Assembly: GCA_003165095.1 (NCBI GenBank)
Contig: PLSH01000022.1
Coordinates: forward strand, 1 to 7,561
DNA length: 7,561 nt
Source of the DNA: Acidobacteriaceae bacterium
Lineage (GTDB): Bacteria; Acidobacteriota; Terriglobia; Terriglobales; Acidobacteriaceae
Reading direction: 5' to 3'
Made by a program: the position numbers and the translations under genes. Positions 1 through 6,827 of this stretch are shown piece by piece. A model generated the notes under the pieces. That model saw only the letters and a program-made list of their open reading frames with translations. It was not told the origin of the DNA and ran no database searches. Each line of letters starts with the position of its first letter. Within the stretch, counting starts at the first letter, position 1.

Positions 1-2027
1 GCGCGCTGAATCAGCGCATTCCGCTCGTTGACCGCCGCTTGTGCCTTGCGCTCAAAGAACTCCCGCGGTTCATGGCGCGAAAACAGCCATAAACTCAGCG
101 AGGGCAACCCCAGCGCGCCCGCCGCGATGCGAACAGCTTCGGCCTCGTCGAGATCGACGATCAGGCTCAAATGCTCTGACTGCGGGTTCGCTGCCAGTTG
201 TTCAAGCTCCTGAGCTGCGGCCGCCAGATGTTCGCCATACAACCTCACCGTGCGCACGGAATGCAGCTCGATTCCCAGTCCTGCCATGATCTCCGGCAGC
301 CTGGCAACCTCTTTCCGGTTCCAGTTCTTCTGCTCCTCGGTGAGCTGGTTCCAGTCTTCCAGGTGCGGATTGTGGTGCTGGGTGGCGCGCCGCGCCGAGC
401 CGTGACGGCTGTCGATGAGCCGCCGCTCCATGGTGTAGCGGCGGTGTTCGAGCTGGGCCAGCAACTCGATCTGCTCCGCAGTCAGTACGGCCACAGCCGG
501 CGGCTTCACATCATGCACCAAGTGAAGGCCGGCCAGCTCCATCAGCAGCGGCGTGTGGTCCGCGCGCCAGCGATTCGACATCTGCATGTATTCCGGCAGT
601 TCATGCCAGGCAACATTGGCCTGCGGATTGATCTGGTCTTGCGAGCGATGCCGGTAATCGTCGTGCAGGGCCTGCGCAAAAGCGTCCAGCCGGGAGCCGA
701 ACAACACGTCCGGGCTGAGCGTTTCTTCGAGCGTTCCAAAAATCTGCAGCCGGTCGCCGAAGCGCGCGATGCTCTCAATATCGCTCACCAGCGCGCCCAA
801 TTGGAGATAGTACTCGAGGCGCACGTAGATGGGCACGTGGAGGTAACCGCCGCGGTCGAGCAGCGATCGCATCTCGAGCGCGGCGCACAGGCTCACATCG
901 TCGTTTCCCAGCGCCAGCGCAACGCCCAGCAGCGGCCCTGCCGATTCCAGCGTTTTTTCAATCACCTGCCTCAGGTCCGGCGAGCCCGCCGTCACCGATG
1001 CTGCCACAAACTCGACCGAGGCCATCTCCGCGGCAGCCGGATCGGTAATCGAAAATCTCTCTCTTGACCCGTCCGCCTTTTGATCGAACACGAGTATCTT
1101 CAGGGTCTGGTTCAGAGCCACAGGCGAAGAGCGGATCAGCTCGATCGCGATCTCCCGGCCATAGGCGCCAAATCCGATCACCACAAAGGTCCGCGCTGCA
1201 AACTCAGGGCTGGGCGGCAGATGCAGGCGCTTGATCAACATGCGCGCCGCGTTTGTAAATGGATTGAACAGCCGCAGATCCACATCGGCTGAGCCCAGCG
1301 AAGCCTTGGTGCTGGCCATCAATCTCTTGTGCATCCAGTCGTTCCGCATCTGCGCCAGCACCTGGAGCCGGCGTGACTCGAAGCTGAACCGCTTGCGGTG
1401 GATGGCTTTGATCTGCAGCGCGATGTCCATGTTTTCACTATCCGACCCGGTGGTCACGACCACCGTTTGCGCATGCCGGATGCCGGAGGCGAGCAGCACC
1501 TGCGGGTTCTTGGCGTCGCCCTGCACCACCGGGACTCCGCTGTTCTCGCAGGTTGCCGCGCCCGGCGATTCGCTCATCAGGTCGATGGCCACGACGTGAT
1601 GACCCGCGCTGCGCAGGTTCTGAACCACCTGCATGCCCACGTCGCCGATGCCACAGACGATGGTGTGATTGGTCTTGTGGCGCGCCAGCGCGGTGCGGAT
1701 ATTCTTCCTCACTCCGCTGAGAAACAGTTGTACCGCCGACAGCAGCGCCACGCCCGGCACCGCCAGTTGCGCGATCACCAGTTGCCAGGGGTCTTTGCCC
1801 GGCTGAAACAGGTCGTAGAGCCGCAGCAGCCCGATGGAGGAGATAAGACACCGCAGCGCCTCAATCCAGGTAAAAGGACGGATCGGATTCAGCGGCCCAA
1901 AGCAGTTTGGAACGCAGCACGCTGAAGCCGTGTAGTTGCTTCCGGCGATTGCATATCCCCAGAAGCCCAATCCAAGAGCGAGCACGGCGAAGACCACAAG
2001 AAACATATTTTCGAAGCGCTTATACAT
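1..2027 (-). CDS. Membrane-anchored double TrkA-N (RCK-like) NAD-binding protein with RyR domain, 3' end outside window
   Basis: An uninterrupted frame of 675 codons runs from an ATG at 2027 off the left edge with no stop, so the C-terminus is missing. Residues 9-29 and about 82-104 are hydrophobic and probably span the inner membrane; residues 54-72 are weaker. A first Rossmann domain (about 120-240) starts at HTIVCGIGDVG, has an acidic residue ending beta-2 (VVAIDL) and the GDA motif (170-172) typical of TrkA-N domains. A second (about 278-400) starts at FVVIGFGAYG with VFDQ at the end of beta-2. Both glycine motifs fit NAD(H) binding. Residues about 515-587 match an RyR domain: LAQLEHRRYTMERR, then a conserved NW and a closing LPEIMAGLGIEL. 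Residues 590-675 are unassigned. No TVGYGD-like selectivity filter is visible, so it is not an evident potassium channel; it may regulate transport or sense nucleotides. The start is preceded by GGAGG at 2031-2035, only 3 bases away; Met8 is an alternative. It lies 31 bases downstream of the SLOG-SLATT gene, so co-transcription is likely. Confidence 0.85.
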   Translation of the reverse strand, partial: MYKRFENMFLVVFAVLALGLGFWGYAIAGSNYTASACCVPNCFGPLNPIRPFTWIEALRCLISSIGLLRLYDLFQPGKDPWQLVIAQLAVPGVALLSAVQLFLSGVRKNIRTALARHKTNHTIVCGIGDVGMQVVQNLRSAGHHVVAIDLMSESPGAATCENSGVPVVQGDAKNPQVLLASGIRHAQTVVVTTGSDSENMDIALQIKAIHRKRFSFESRRLQVLAQMRNDWMHKRLMASTKASLGSADVDLRLFNPFTNAARMLIKRLHLPPSPEFAARTFVVIGFGAYGREIAIELIRSSPVALNQTLKILVFDQKADGSRERFSITDPAAAEMASVEFVAASVTAGSPDLRQVIEKTLESAGPLLGVALALGNDDVSLCAALEMRSLLDRGGYLHVPIYVRLEYYLQLGALVSDIESIARFGDRLQIFGTLEETLSPDVLFGSRLDAFAQALHDDYRHRSQDQINPQANVAWHELPEYMQMSNRWRADHTPLLMELAGLHLVHDVKPPAVAVLTAEQIELLAQLEHRRYTMERRLIDSRHGSARRATQHHNPHLEDWNQLTEEQKNWNRKEVARLPEIMAGLGIELHSVRTVRLYGEHLAAAAQELEQLAANPQSEHLSLIVDLDEAEAVRIAAGALGLPSLSLWLFSRHEPREFFERKAQAAVNERNALIQR

Positions 2028-2058
2028 GTGCCTCCATCGGAAAAACGCCTGCGGCGGC
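2028..2058 (-). promoter_or_regulatory. Short intergenic spacer with ribosome binding site for the NAD-binding/RyR gene
   Basis: Only 31 bases separate the TGA of the SLOG-SLATT gene (2059-2061) from the next ATG (2027). The spacer holds GGAGG at 2031-2035 on the minus strand, with 3 bases to the ATG, which is tight but usable. No terminator hairpin is visible in it. This arrangement supports transcription of both genes as one unit. Confidence 0.55.
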
Positions 2059-3858
2059 TCAGCCGGGAAGGTTCAACGAGCGATACCGGAAGACAACGCT
2101 CCAGTCATTCGTTTCGGAGATCATGATCTCCGCAATTTTCTCTGCAACGATGCGCAGGTTCGCAAAGCTCTCGTTCCCCGAGGAAAGCGCCTTTTTCAGA
2201 TCGTTTTCCCGCAGCGACGCAAACTCACGCCGCATGGCAAGGGACCGGTCGGCGCTGCGCGCGAATTCTCCCTGGTTCGCAATACCGTAAAATGCTGCGC
2301 CGAATGCCGGTGGCGCGGTTGCCAGCACCAGCAGCCACGCCGCCTCGCGGCCCACCCATACATGGTAGATGCAGGCCAGCAGGGTGATCCCGAACAGCCA
2401 TGTGCCTGCCTGATGCAGGTGATGGTTCAGCTTTTCCATCTTTTCATGATTGCCCTCGTGATAAACGATCTGCCCTTGGAGGATGTTGCCGATCAGTTCT
2501 CCGATCGATGCAAGATACGGCTGCTCTACTCTGCCCGGAGCGATTCCGATGTCGCGCGCGATCGAGTGAAACATGCCGTCAACCCAGGCTTGACTGGGAT
2601 CGGAGCCGGAGTGCGCCACGTGGCGGGGCGTGGGCAGAGAACAACCTAGCGGGGCCAGGAAGCAGTATTGGCGCAGCCGCTCTCCCAACTGCCGGTAATT
2701 CAACCAGCGCTCATGCCACCTTCGATGCCGGCCCCAATACGTAATCGAGAGGATGGCGGCAATGAGCACAAACTCGACCACGGAAGGCTTGCGGTTCATT
2801 TTTGGAATGTGAAGACTGTCACTGAGCGGGCCCAGCAATGCCACGAACACAGCCAGCGCACTGAGCAGATTCGTGGCCAGGGAACCGCTGCGGAGAAGCC
2901 CTCCATAATAGGTTGACAATCCGTCAGCCCATGCGTAATGAGGGCAAAGCTTGTCGAGCAGGTAGCCCTCGGTGGCCCGGGGCAGCTCAGGTTTGCGCGG
3001 CATTGTCTTCTGCCAGTCGTCGCGCGCGGTGGTCTCGAAGTCGGCGATGAACAGCGAACCTATCTTCAGTTTTCCTTTGGCCACCAGATCGCGAAAGAAC
3101 GTAAACGGCCGGCCTCCATTGAAGCGCGGATGCTTCTCGGCGAAGTAAGCGTGGCTCAGGTCGAAGGCTTTCTTGTCCTGCTTCGGCGTTTCAGGCCGCC
3201 GGGCAGCGAATAACGACGGAAGATTGTCGAGGGGCCGCAAGCTCCGATCTCCGTTCTCGTCCGCCTGCAGAATTTGCGGCTCCGCGGCCTCTGAAGCATG
3301 CAGCCAGACAATCGGCACAGCCTGCTCCAGCGCCTCGCCGACCATCTGCGCCGTGCCGCCTCTCCCTGCCGCCGGCGCTCCGTCCCAGATCACAATCAAG
3401 AGGTCGGATTGTTCAATTACCATTTGCCCCACGCGCTCGTAGGCAATCGCCTCCGCACTGCGCCGGCCATCGGCCTCAAATACAGAGGACGCCCGGGCCA
3501 GCAATGCGTTGAACTCATCCTTCGATGCGGCGGTTTTGAAGTCGCGGCTGTACTCGCCGGCATGAAAGGGCAGCGGGCACTGCAAGTCCGCGCCCACGGC
3601 CAGGCCGGCCGCGGCCACAATGCGATCCGCCCCCTCCGCAAGCGGCGAGATGATGCGAAGAAGGGGTGCTCCCGGCGCATGAAGCAGAGGATCGTTGGCT
3701 TCAGCCGCCAACTGGGAGATCGCGGTCAGAACCCGTTCGCACTGTCGCGGCAGGCCAACCGCTATCTCCGGCGATAAACGGTTGGGCCGATGACCGATCA
3801 CCCCGATTTGAACCACCTGGCGGGGCCGCGGCGGCGATGATGACTTAGGGGCGATCAT
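2059..3858 (-). CDS. SLOG-domain protein with C-terminal SLATT-like transmembrane modules
   Basis: 599 aa. Residues 16-190 form a SLOG/LOG/DprA-like Rossmannoid domain: VQIGVIGHR at 16-24, SPLAEGADRIVAAAGLAVGAD at 71-91 (the glycine/alanine-rich LAEGAD element of the superfamily), SDLLIVIWDG at 151-160, GRGGTAQMVGEAL at 165-177 and IVWLHA. SLOG domains bind or process nucleotides or derivatives. After a charged linker comes YAWADGLSTYYGGLLRSG, then four hydrophobic helices at about 327-345, 359-376, 484-501 and 505-524. Each pair is followed by a charged helix (HRRWHERWLNYRQLGERLR; QGEFARSADRSLAMRREFA). That 2TM-plus-helix pattern resembles SLATT, a proposed pore or membrane-perturbing effector. 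The frame is open upstream to an ATG at 4122, but those 88 residues look non-coding and homology begins near residue 14, so the ATG at 3858 is preferred. The only AGGAG (3878-3882) is 19 bases away, leaving the start moderately uncertain. Exact family names need a profile search. Confidence 0.85.
   Translation of the reverse strand: MIAPKSSSPPRPRQVVQIGVIGHRPNRLSPEIAVGLPRQCERVLTAISQLAAEANDPLLHAPGAPLLRIISPLAEGADRIVAAAGLAVGADLQCPLPFHAGEYSRDFKTAASKDEFNALLARASSVFEADGRRSAEAIAYERVGQMVIEQSDLLIVIWDGAPAAGRGGTAQMVGEALEQAVPIVWLHASEAAEPQILQADENGDRSLRPLDNLPSLFAARRPETPKQDKKAFDLSHAYFAEKHPRFNGGRPFTFFRDLVAKGKLKIGSLFIADFETTARDDWQKTMPRKPELPRATEGYLLDKLCPHYAWADGLSTYYGGLLRSGSLATNLLSALAVFVALLGPLSDSLHIPKMNRKPSVVEFVLIAAILSITYWGRHRRWHERWLNYRQLGERLRQYCFLAPLGCSLPTPRHVAHSGSDPSQAWVDGMFHSIARDIGIAPGRVEQPYLASIGELIGNILQGQIVYHEGNHEKMEKLNHHLHQAGTWLFGITLLACIYHVWVGREAAWLLVLATAPPAFGAAFYGIANQGEFARSADRSLAMRREFASLRENDLKKALSSGNESFANLRIVAEKIAEIMISETNDWSVVFRYRSLNLPG
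2115..2132. repeat. Perfect 18-bp palindrome near the 3' end of the SLOG-SLATT gene
   Basis: The bases CGGAGATCATGATCTCCG read identically on both strands, with no spacer and no mismatch. It encodes the AEIMISE part of the SLOG-SLATT protein (around residues 576-582), about 90 bases before the start of the downstream gene. It could be a chance consequence of the codons or a protein-binding site inside the operon. No function can be assigned from sequence alone. Confidence 0.5.
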
Positions 3859-3877
3859 GGCGCGGCAATTGGCAATG

Positions 3878-3925
3878 CTCCTGTGTTCTGTCGTTGAGCA
3901 TACCACGGCGTCTAAAAGAGATAAC
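3878..3925 (-). promoter_or_regulatory. Weak candidate promoter and AGGAG upstream of the SLOG-SLATT operon
   Basis: On the minus strand, TATGCT (3902-3897) lies 16 bases after TTATCT (3924-3919), a poor match to a sigma-70 promoter (4/6 at -10 and 3/6 at -35). An AGGAG at 3882-3878 follows, but it is 19 bases from the chosen ATG, longer than normal for a ribosome binding site. The match is too weak to be more than a candidate. Confidence 0.2.
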
Positions 3926-4475
3926 CGGAAGATACTGGGCTGCGTCCTCAAATCCGCTGGTATTGACGCCGCGGAGATGGATCCTGCGCGCTCTGGAGCA
4001 AATAGTCCTGAGAATCGGAATCGGACGGCGTTAACGACATAAATCGGTGGATCCTGAAGCTGAAGGGCGCCCTCCACCAGGATTACCGGGATGCCGTGCA
4101 CGCTCCGCCGGCAATTCGGCAACGGGTACGTTGCGGCAGTGAAAACGGATACCGATTCCTGCCGGCCTCAAAGCAAAGTTGCTTGCAATGTTTCCTCGCG
4201 ATGGGCGCTGTTGCTTTCATTCCGCTCCAGGCAAAACCGGATGAATCTTCCTCCGTGTTCATGCCTTCTTTATTCGCCCCATTTCATCCTGAGTTCAACA
4301 CCGCTGTTGTTTTCCAGGTTCAAGGGAGTGCTGCGCAGCTTTGTACGCACGGCAGCGCCCCCGCTCACAAGCAAGAGGCCGTCACCACAATATAGGCCAG
4401 CGCAGAAAGTCGAGTTGTTTTTTCACACTCGATCCGCGTACGGGAGAGTCTTGTCTCAAAAATGGACTTATCCGC

Positions 4476-4512
4476 GTTCATAAGTGAGTTTTAAGTAAAA
4501 CAACTTATGAAC
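4476..4512. promoter_or_regulatory. Nested inverted repeat, possible operator upstream of the porin gene
   Basis: Outer arms GTTCATAAGT (4476-4485) and ACTTATGAAC (4503-4512) are perfect 10-bp complements. Inside them GTTTTA (4488-4493) and TAAAAC (4496-4501) form a second perfect dyad, with only GA and A left between inner and outer arms. It is AT-rich inside GC-rich surroundings and has no following T-run, which argues against an ordinary terminator. The right arm overlaps the -35-like part of a weak porin-facing promoter, so an operator for a dimeric regulator is a reasonable reading. Confidence 0.5.
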
Positions 4513-4533
4513 ATCCTACAGATGCTTTATGGT
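4505..4533 (+). promoter_or_regulatory. Weak sigma-70-like promoter candidate for the porin gene
   Basis: TTATGA (4505-4510) and TATGGT (4528-4533) are separated by exactly 17 bases, pointing toward the porin. The -10 matches 4 of 6 consensus bases and the -35 only 3 of 6. Its -35 lies within the right arm of the inverted repeat at 4476-4512. If used, it would give an untranslated leader of about 200 bases. Confidence 0.25.
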
Positions 4534-4743
4534 TCCCTAACGGCAAGTCGGTTGCAATGGAACATGTAACCGGGGCGCTGGGTTAAACAGGCCGCGGCTG
4601 CAGGGAGTCTTACCAAGTTTCGACCGCAAGTTACAAGCCGGCGGCGCGACGGTCAGCCGGAGTGTATCCATCACATGATTGCTGTCTTCACTTTCGATCA
4701 CTTCACTCATCCACCGATTTCCCGCGGAAAGCGAGAGGTAAAC

Positions 4744-6669
4744 ATGAGAGGTGTCTTTTGGAATGCCATGACGCTGGCGGCAATCGCCGCCGGTATGTGT
4801 ACTGCAGGACATGCGCAGACGGCCGCAGCCGCTCCAACGCAAACGGCTGCTGCCAAGCCGGTGCTGGTAGCTAACTCCGATCCGCCCGCGGATCCAAATA
4901 CAAAAGCTACGGTGGCCACCGGGACATCGAATGCCGCCCAGCCGGAGACGCATCTCACCGTGGAGCAGGAGATTGCGCTGCTCAAGAACCGCATCGAGCA
5001 ATTGGAAACAGAAGTAAAGGAAAACAGTGCGGCCGCTGTTGAAAGCCGGAACGATGCCGCCGCGCTGACTGCCGCTGAAAAAGAACTGGTGAGCGCAAAC
5101 GGCGCGGCAATGCTGCATTCCGCAACTCCGGATGCATCGGCGCCAGGCGCGGGGCAAACCGTGAACCCGCAGGCCGTTGCCCCAGCCGCGCCGCCGACCC
5201 CGGAGATCAGCGCGGAGAGAACCACCAAGGATGCGCCATTTCCCGGCGACTGGACCTGGCTTAACAGCAACGGGCACCAGACCGACAGCCCCATGGCCAC
5301 CAAGTACTTCACGCCGGAGTTCCGCGCCGACGCAAACTACACGCTGGACATGAACCACCCGGACGATGACTCACTGGGCGGATCGACGGAAACTTTTCGT
5401 TCCGACGAATTCCAACTGGAGCAAGTCAGCATCGGCGGCGACATCCGCATCGACAACGTGCGCGGGCGAATTCTCTTCATGGATGGCATGTTCGCGACCA
5501 CGACCCCGCGTAATGACGGCAGCGTCAATCGCGGCCAGTGGGATCTGGCCGACGCCTACAAATACATCTCCGAGGGGTGGGGCGGCTATCACTGGGATGT
5601 TGCCCACGGCCTGAACGTGGATGCAGGCATCTTTGTTTCTTACATCGGCCTGTTCAGCTACTATAACTTCGACAACTGGACCTACCAGCCCTCGTTTGTC
5701 TCCTCTAACACGCCGTGGTTCTTCAACGGTCTTCGCATCCAGTATTTTCCGACAACCAAGCTCAAGATCGAGCCGTGGATTATCAACGGCTGGCAATCCT
5801 ATGGCCGCTACAACGGCCACGGCGGGTTGGGCGGACAAATTCTATGGCGTCCCAATCCGAACACGGACATTGTTTTCAACGACTATGGAATGGGCGAGGA
5901 CGACGCCGGCTATCCCGGACGCTCGCGTGTCCACGCCGACTACAGTGTGCAGCAAAGGTTCTACAACAATCCAAAGAAATACTTGGATCAGATCGCCTGG
6001 ACGATCACCGGCGATGCCGGCTGCGAATACGGCGGCGGTCCCGCGGCCGGATACTACAACCCGAAGGGCCTCTCGCCTGAAATGGGTACAGCCGACACTT
6101 ACTCTGGCGGCGTGAACTGCCACAGCAGCAAGGATGGCAGGCCCAAGCAGATGTTCATCGGTTGGATGAGCTATTTGCGATTCTGGTGGGACAAGAATCT
6201 CTTCGCGATGACGCTGGGCGGCGGCGAGATGAACAATCCCGGCCGCTACCTGACATTGCTGCCTCCCATCGACGGCGCCACGGCTGTCACCGGCACCCCG
6301 TACTATACGGAGAATGCCGGCGACCGCGCTCAAATGCACGATGGCACCATCACGCTCGATTACATGCCCAGCCAGTTCATTACGTTCCGTCTTGAGTCCG
6401 GCTACCGTTACTCCGACACGCCATACTGGACCGGCCGCGGCGGCATCACGCCTCCCGGCGGGAACAACGGATCTCCGTCCCAGTATGCCTGCGCCAGCGG
6501 CTCTCCAGCCGGAGTGGGCTACTTGCCGAACTTGCCGGGGTTTGCCACCGGTCTGGCCCAGGCAGAATATTCCTGCGGCGGCGCGGGCGCGGGCTCCAGC
6601 GCGATCTGGTGGCCCGATCTGCGCACCAACCAGACCGTCGTCACGGGCGCGATCATGGTGAGGTTCTAA
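4744..6669 (+). CDS. Outer-membrane beta-barrel porin, OmpL-like/BBP2-type, with N-terminal coiled coil
   Basis: 641 aa. The ATG at 4744 is chosen over the in-frame ATG at 4675 because AGAGG (4734-4738) sits 5 bases before it and it begins a clean signal peptide: a hydrophobic stretch (residues 9-18) and a probable cleavage after AGHA (24). The mature N-terminus is Ala/Pro/Thr-rich, with a short coiled coil at about 71-98 (VEQEIALLKNRIEQLETEV), as in porins that reach toward the cell wall. Residues from about 165 on alternate aromatic and polar strands (for example FTPEFRADANYTL, LKIEPWIINGW, FITFRLESGYRY) and the chain ends in the strand TGAIMVRF with a terminal Phe, the usual signal for barrel insertion. 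Overall this resembles the putative beta-barrel porin-2 family; the substrate is unknown. The mature barrel region has four cysteines (427, 459, 583, 611) in loop-like stretches, which could form disulfides. A strong hairpin follows the stop. Confidence 0.85.
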   Translation: MRGVFWNAMTLAAIAAGMCTAGHAQTAAAAPTQTAAAKPVLVANSDPPADPNTKATVATGTSNAAQPETHLTVEQEIALLKNRIEQLETEVKENSAAAVESRNDAAALTAAEKELVSANGAAMLHSATPDASAPGAGQTVNPQAVAPAAPPTPEISAERTTKDAPFPGDWTWLNSNGHQTDSPMATKYFTPEFRADANYTLDMNHPDDDSLGGSTETFRSDEFQLEQVSIGGDIRIDNVRGRILFMDGMFATTTPRNDGSVNRGQWDLADAYKYISEGWGGYHWDVAHGLNVDAGIFVSYIGLFSYYNFDNWTYQPSFVSSNTPWFFNGLRIQYFPTTKLKIEPWIINGWQSYGRYNGHGGLGGQILWRPNPNTDIVFNDYGMGEDDAGYPGRSRVHADYSVQQRFYNNPKKYLDQIAWTITGDAGCEYGGGPAAGYYNPKGLSPEMGTADTYSGGVNCHSSKDGRPKQMFIGWMSYLRFWWDKNLFAMTLGGGEMNNPGRYLTLLPPIDGATAVTGTPYYTENAGDRAQMHDGTITLDYMPSQFITFRLESGYRYSDTPYWTGRGGITPPGGNNGSPSQYACASGSPAGVGYLPNLPGFATGLAQAEYSCGGAGAGSSAIWWPDLRTNQTVVTGAIMVRF

Positions 6670-6692
6670 AACAGTTCCACAATGCCTCAACC

Positions 6693-6730
6693 GGGCAGCA
6701 CCGGGGTCTCATGCAGTCCCGGTGCTGCTC
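6693..6730 (+). terminator. Strong hairpin after the porin gene
   Basis: GCAGCACCGGG (6695-6705) pairs perfectly with CCCGGTGCTGC (6718-6728); a G-T and a G-C pair extend the stem to 13, with a 12-base loop. It begins 24 bases after the porin stop codon. No T-run follows on either strand, so it is not a textbook intrinsic terminator; it may end transcription inefficiently or protect the mRNA 3' end. Confidence 0.6.
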
Positions 6731-6827
6731 AAGATCATCCGTAACTTCCGCGTAGCCGCTACTCACCAGCGCATAAGTGCCGACACATGTTCGCCAGAAT
6801 GAAAGTGGAATGCAAGGGTAATCACTG

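Larger units (their letters stand above)
3859..4743. other. Long divergent intergenic region without a convincing gene
   Basis: This gap of 885 bases separates the leftward SLOG-SLATT operon from the rightward porin gene. Open frames exist on both strands, but none has a plausible ribosome binding site together with recognisable protein features, and the part from about 4140 to 4530 is visibly less GC-rich, with third positions unlike the neighbouring genes. It contains the nested inverted repeat at 4476-4512, a small 6-bp dyad (4410-4415 with 4427-4432), and weak promoter-like sequences for each flanking gene. No tRNA, riboswitch or mobile-element remnant was recognised. Confidence 0.6.

Noticed and set aside
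198..1067. Plus-strand open frame of 289 codons
   Set aside because: It lies antisense to the NAD-binding/RyR gene, whose minus-strand translation shows clear domain motifs; the plus-strand product is Arg/His/Gln-rich as expected of a shadow frame.
1438..1851. Minus-strand open frame of 137 codons overlapping the NAD-binding gene in another frame
   Set aside because: The correct frame there carries the GIGDVG and GDA motifs; this one is a Gly/Arg-rich shadow.
1698..2027. Calling the left gene a potassium channel
   Set aside because: No selectivity-filter motif is visible between the hydrophobic helices.
3859..4122. N-terminal extension of 88 residues on the SLOG-SLATT gene, from an ATG at 4122
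   Set aside because: The extension lacks recognisable protein features and a ribosome binding site, and the domain motifs begin just after the ATG at 3858.
4096..4395. Plus-strand open frame of 99 codons with a signal-like hydrophobic stretch (CFLAMGAVAFIPLQA)
   Set aside because: It needs a GTG start without a ribosome binding site, and third-position bases are much less GC-rich than in neighbouring genes, so it is probably non-coding.
4476..4512. Reading the nested inverted repeat as an intrinsic terminator
   Set aside because: No T-run follows on either strand and no gene ends just upstream of it on either strand.
4537..5358. Minus-strand open frame of 273 codons antisense to the porin start
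   Set aside because: The porin frame has a signal peptide and ribosome binding site; the antisense product is low in protein-like features.
5842..6690. Minus-strand open frame of 282 codons antisense to the porin end
   Set aside because: Shadow of a clear barrel-coding frame; no ribosome binding site and an Arg/Ala/Val-biased product.
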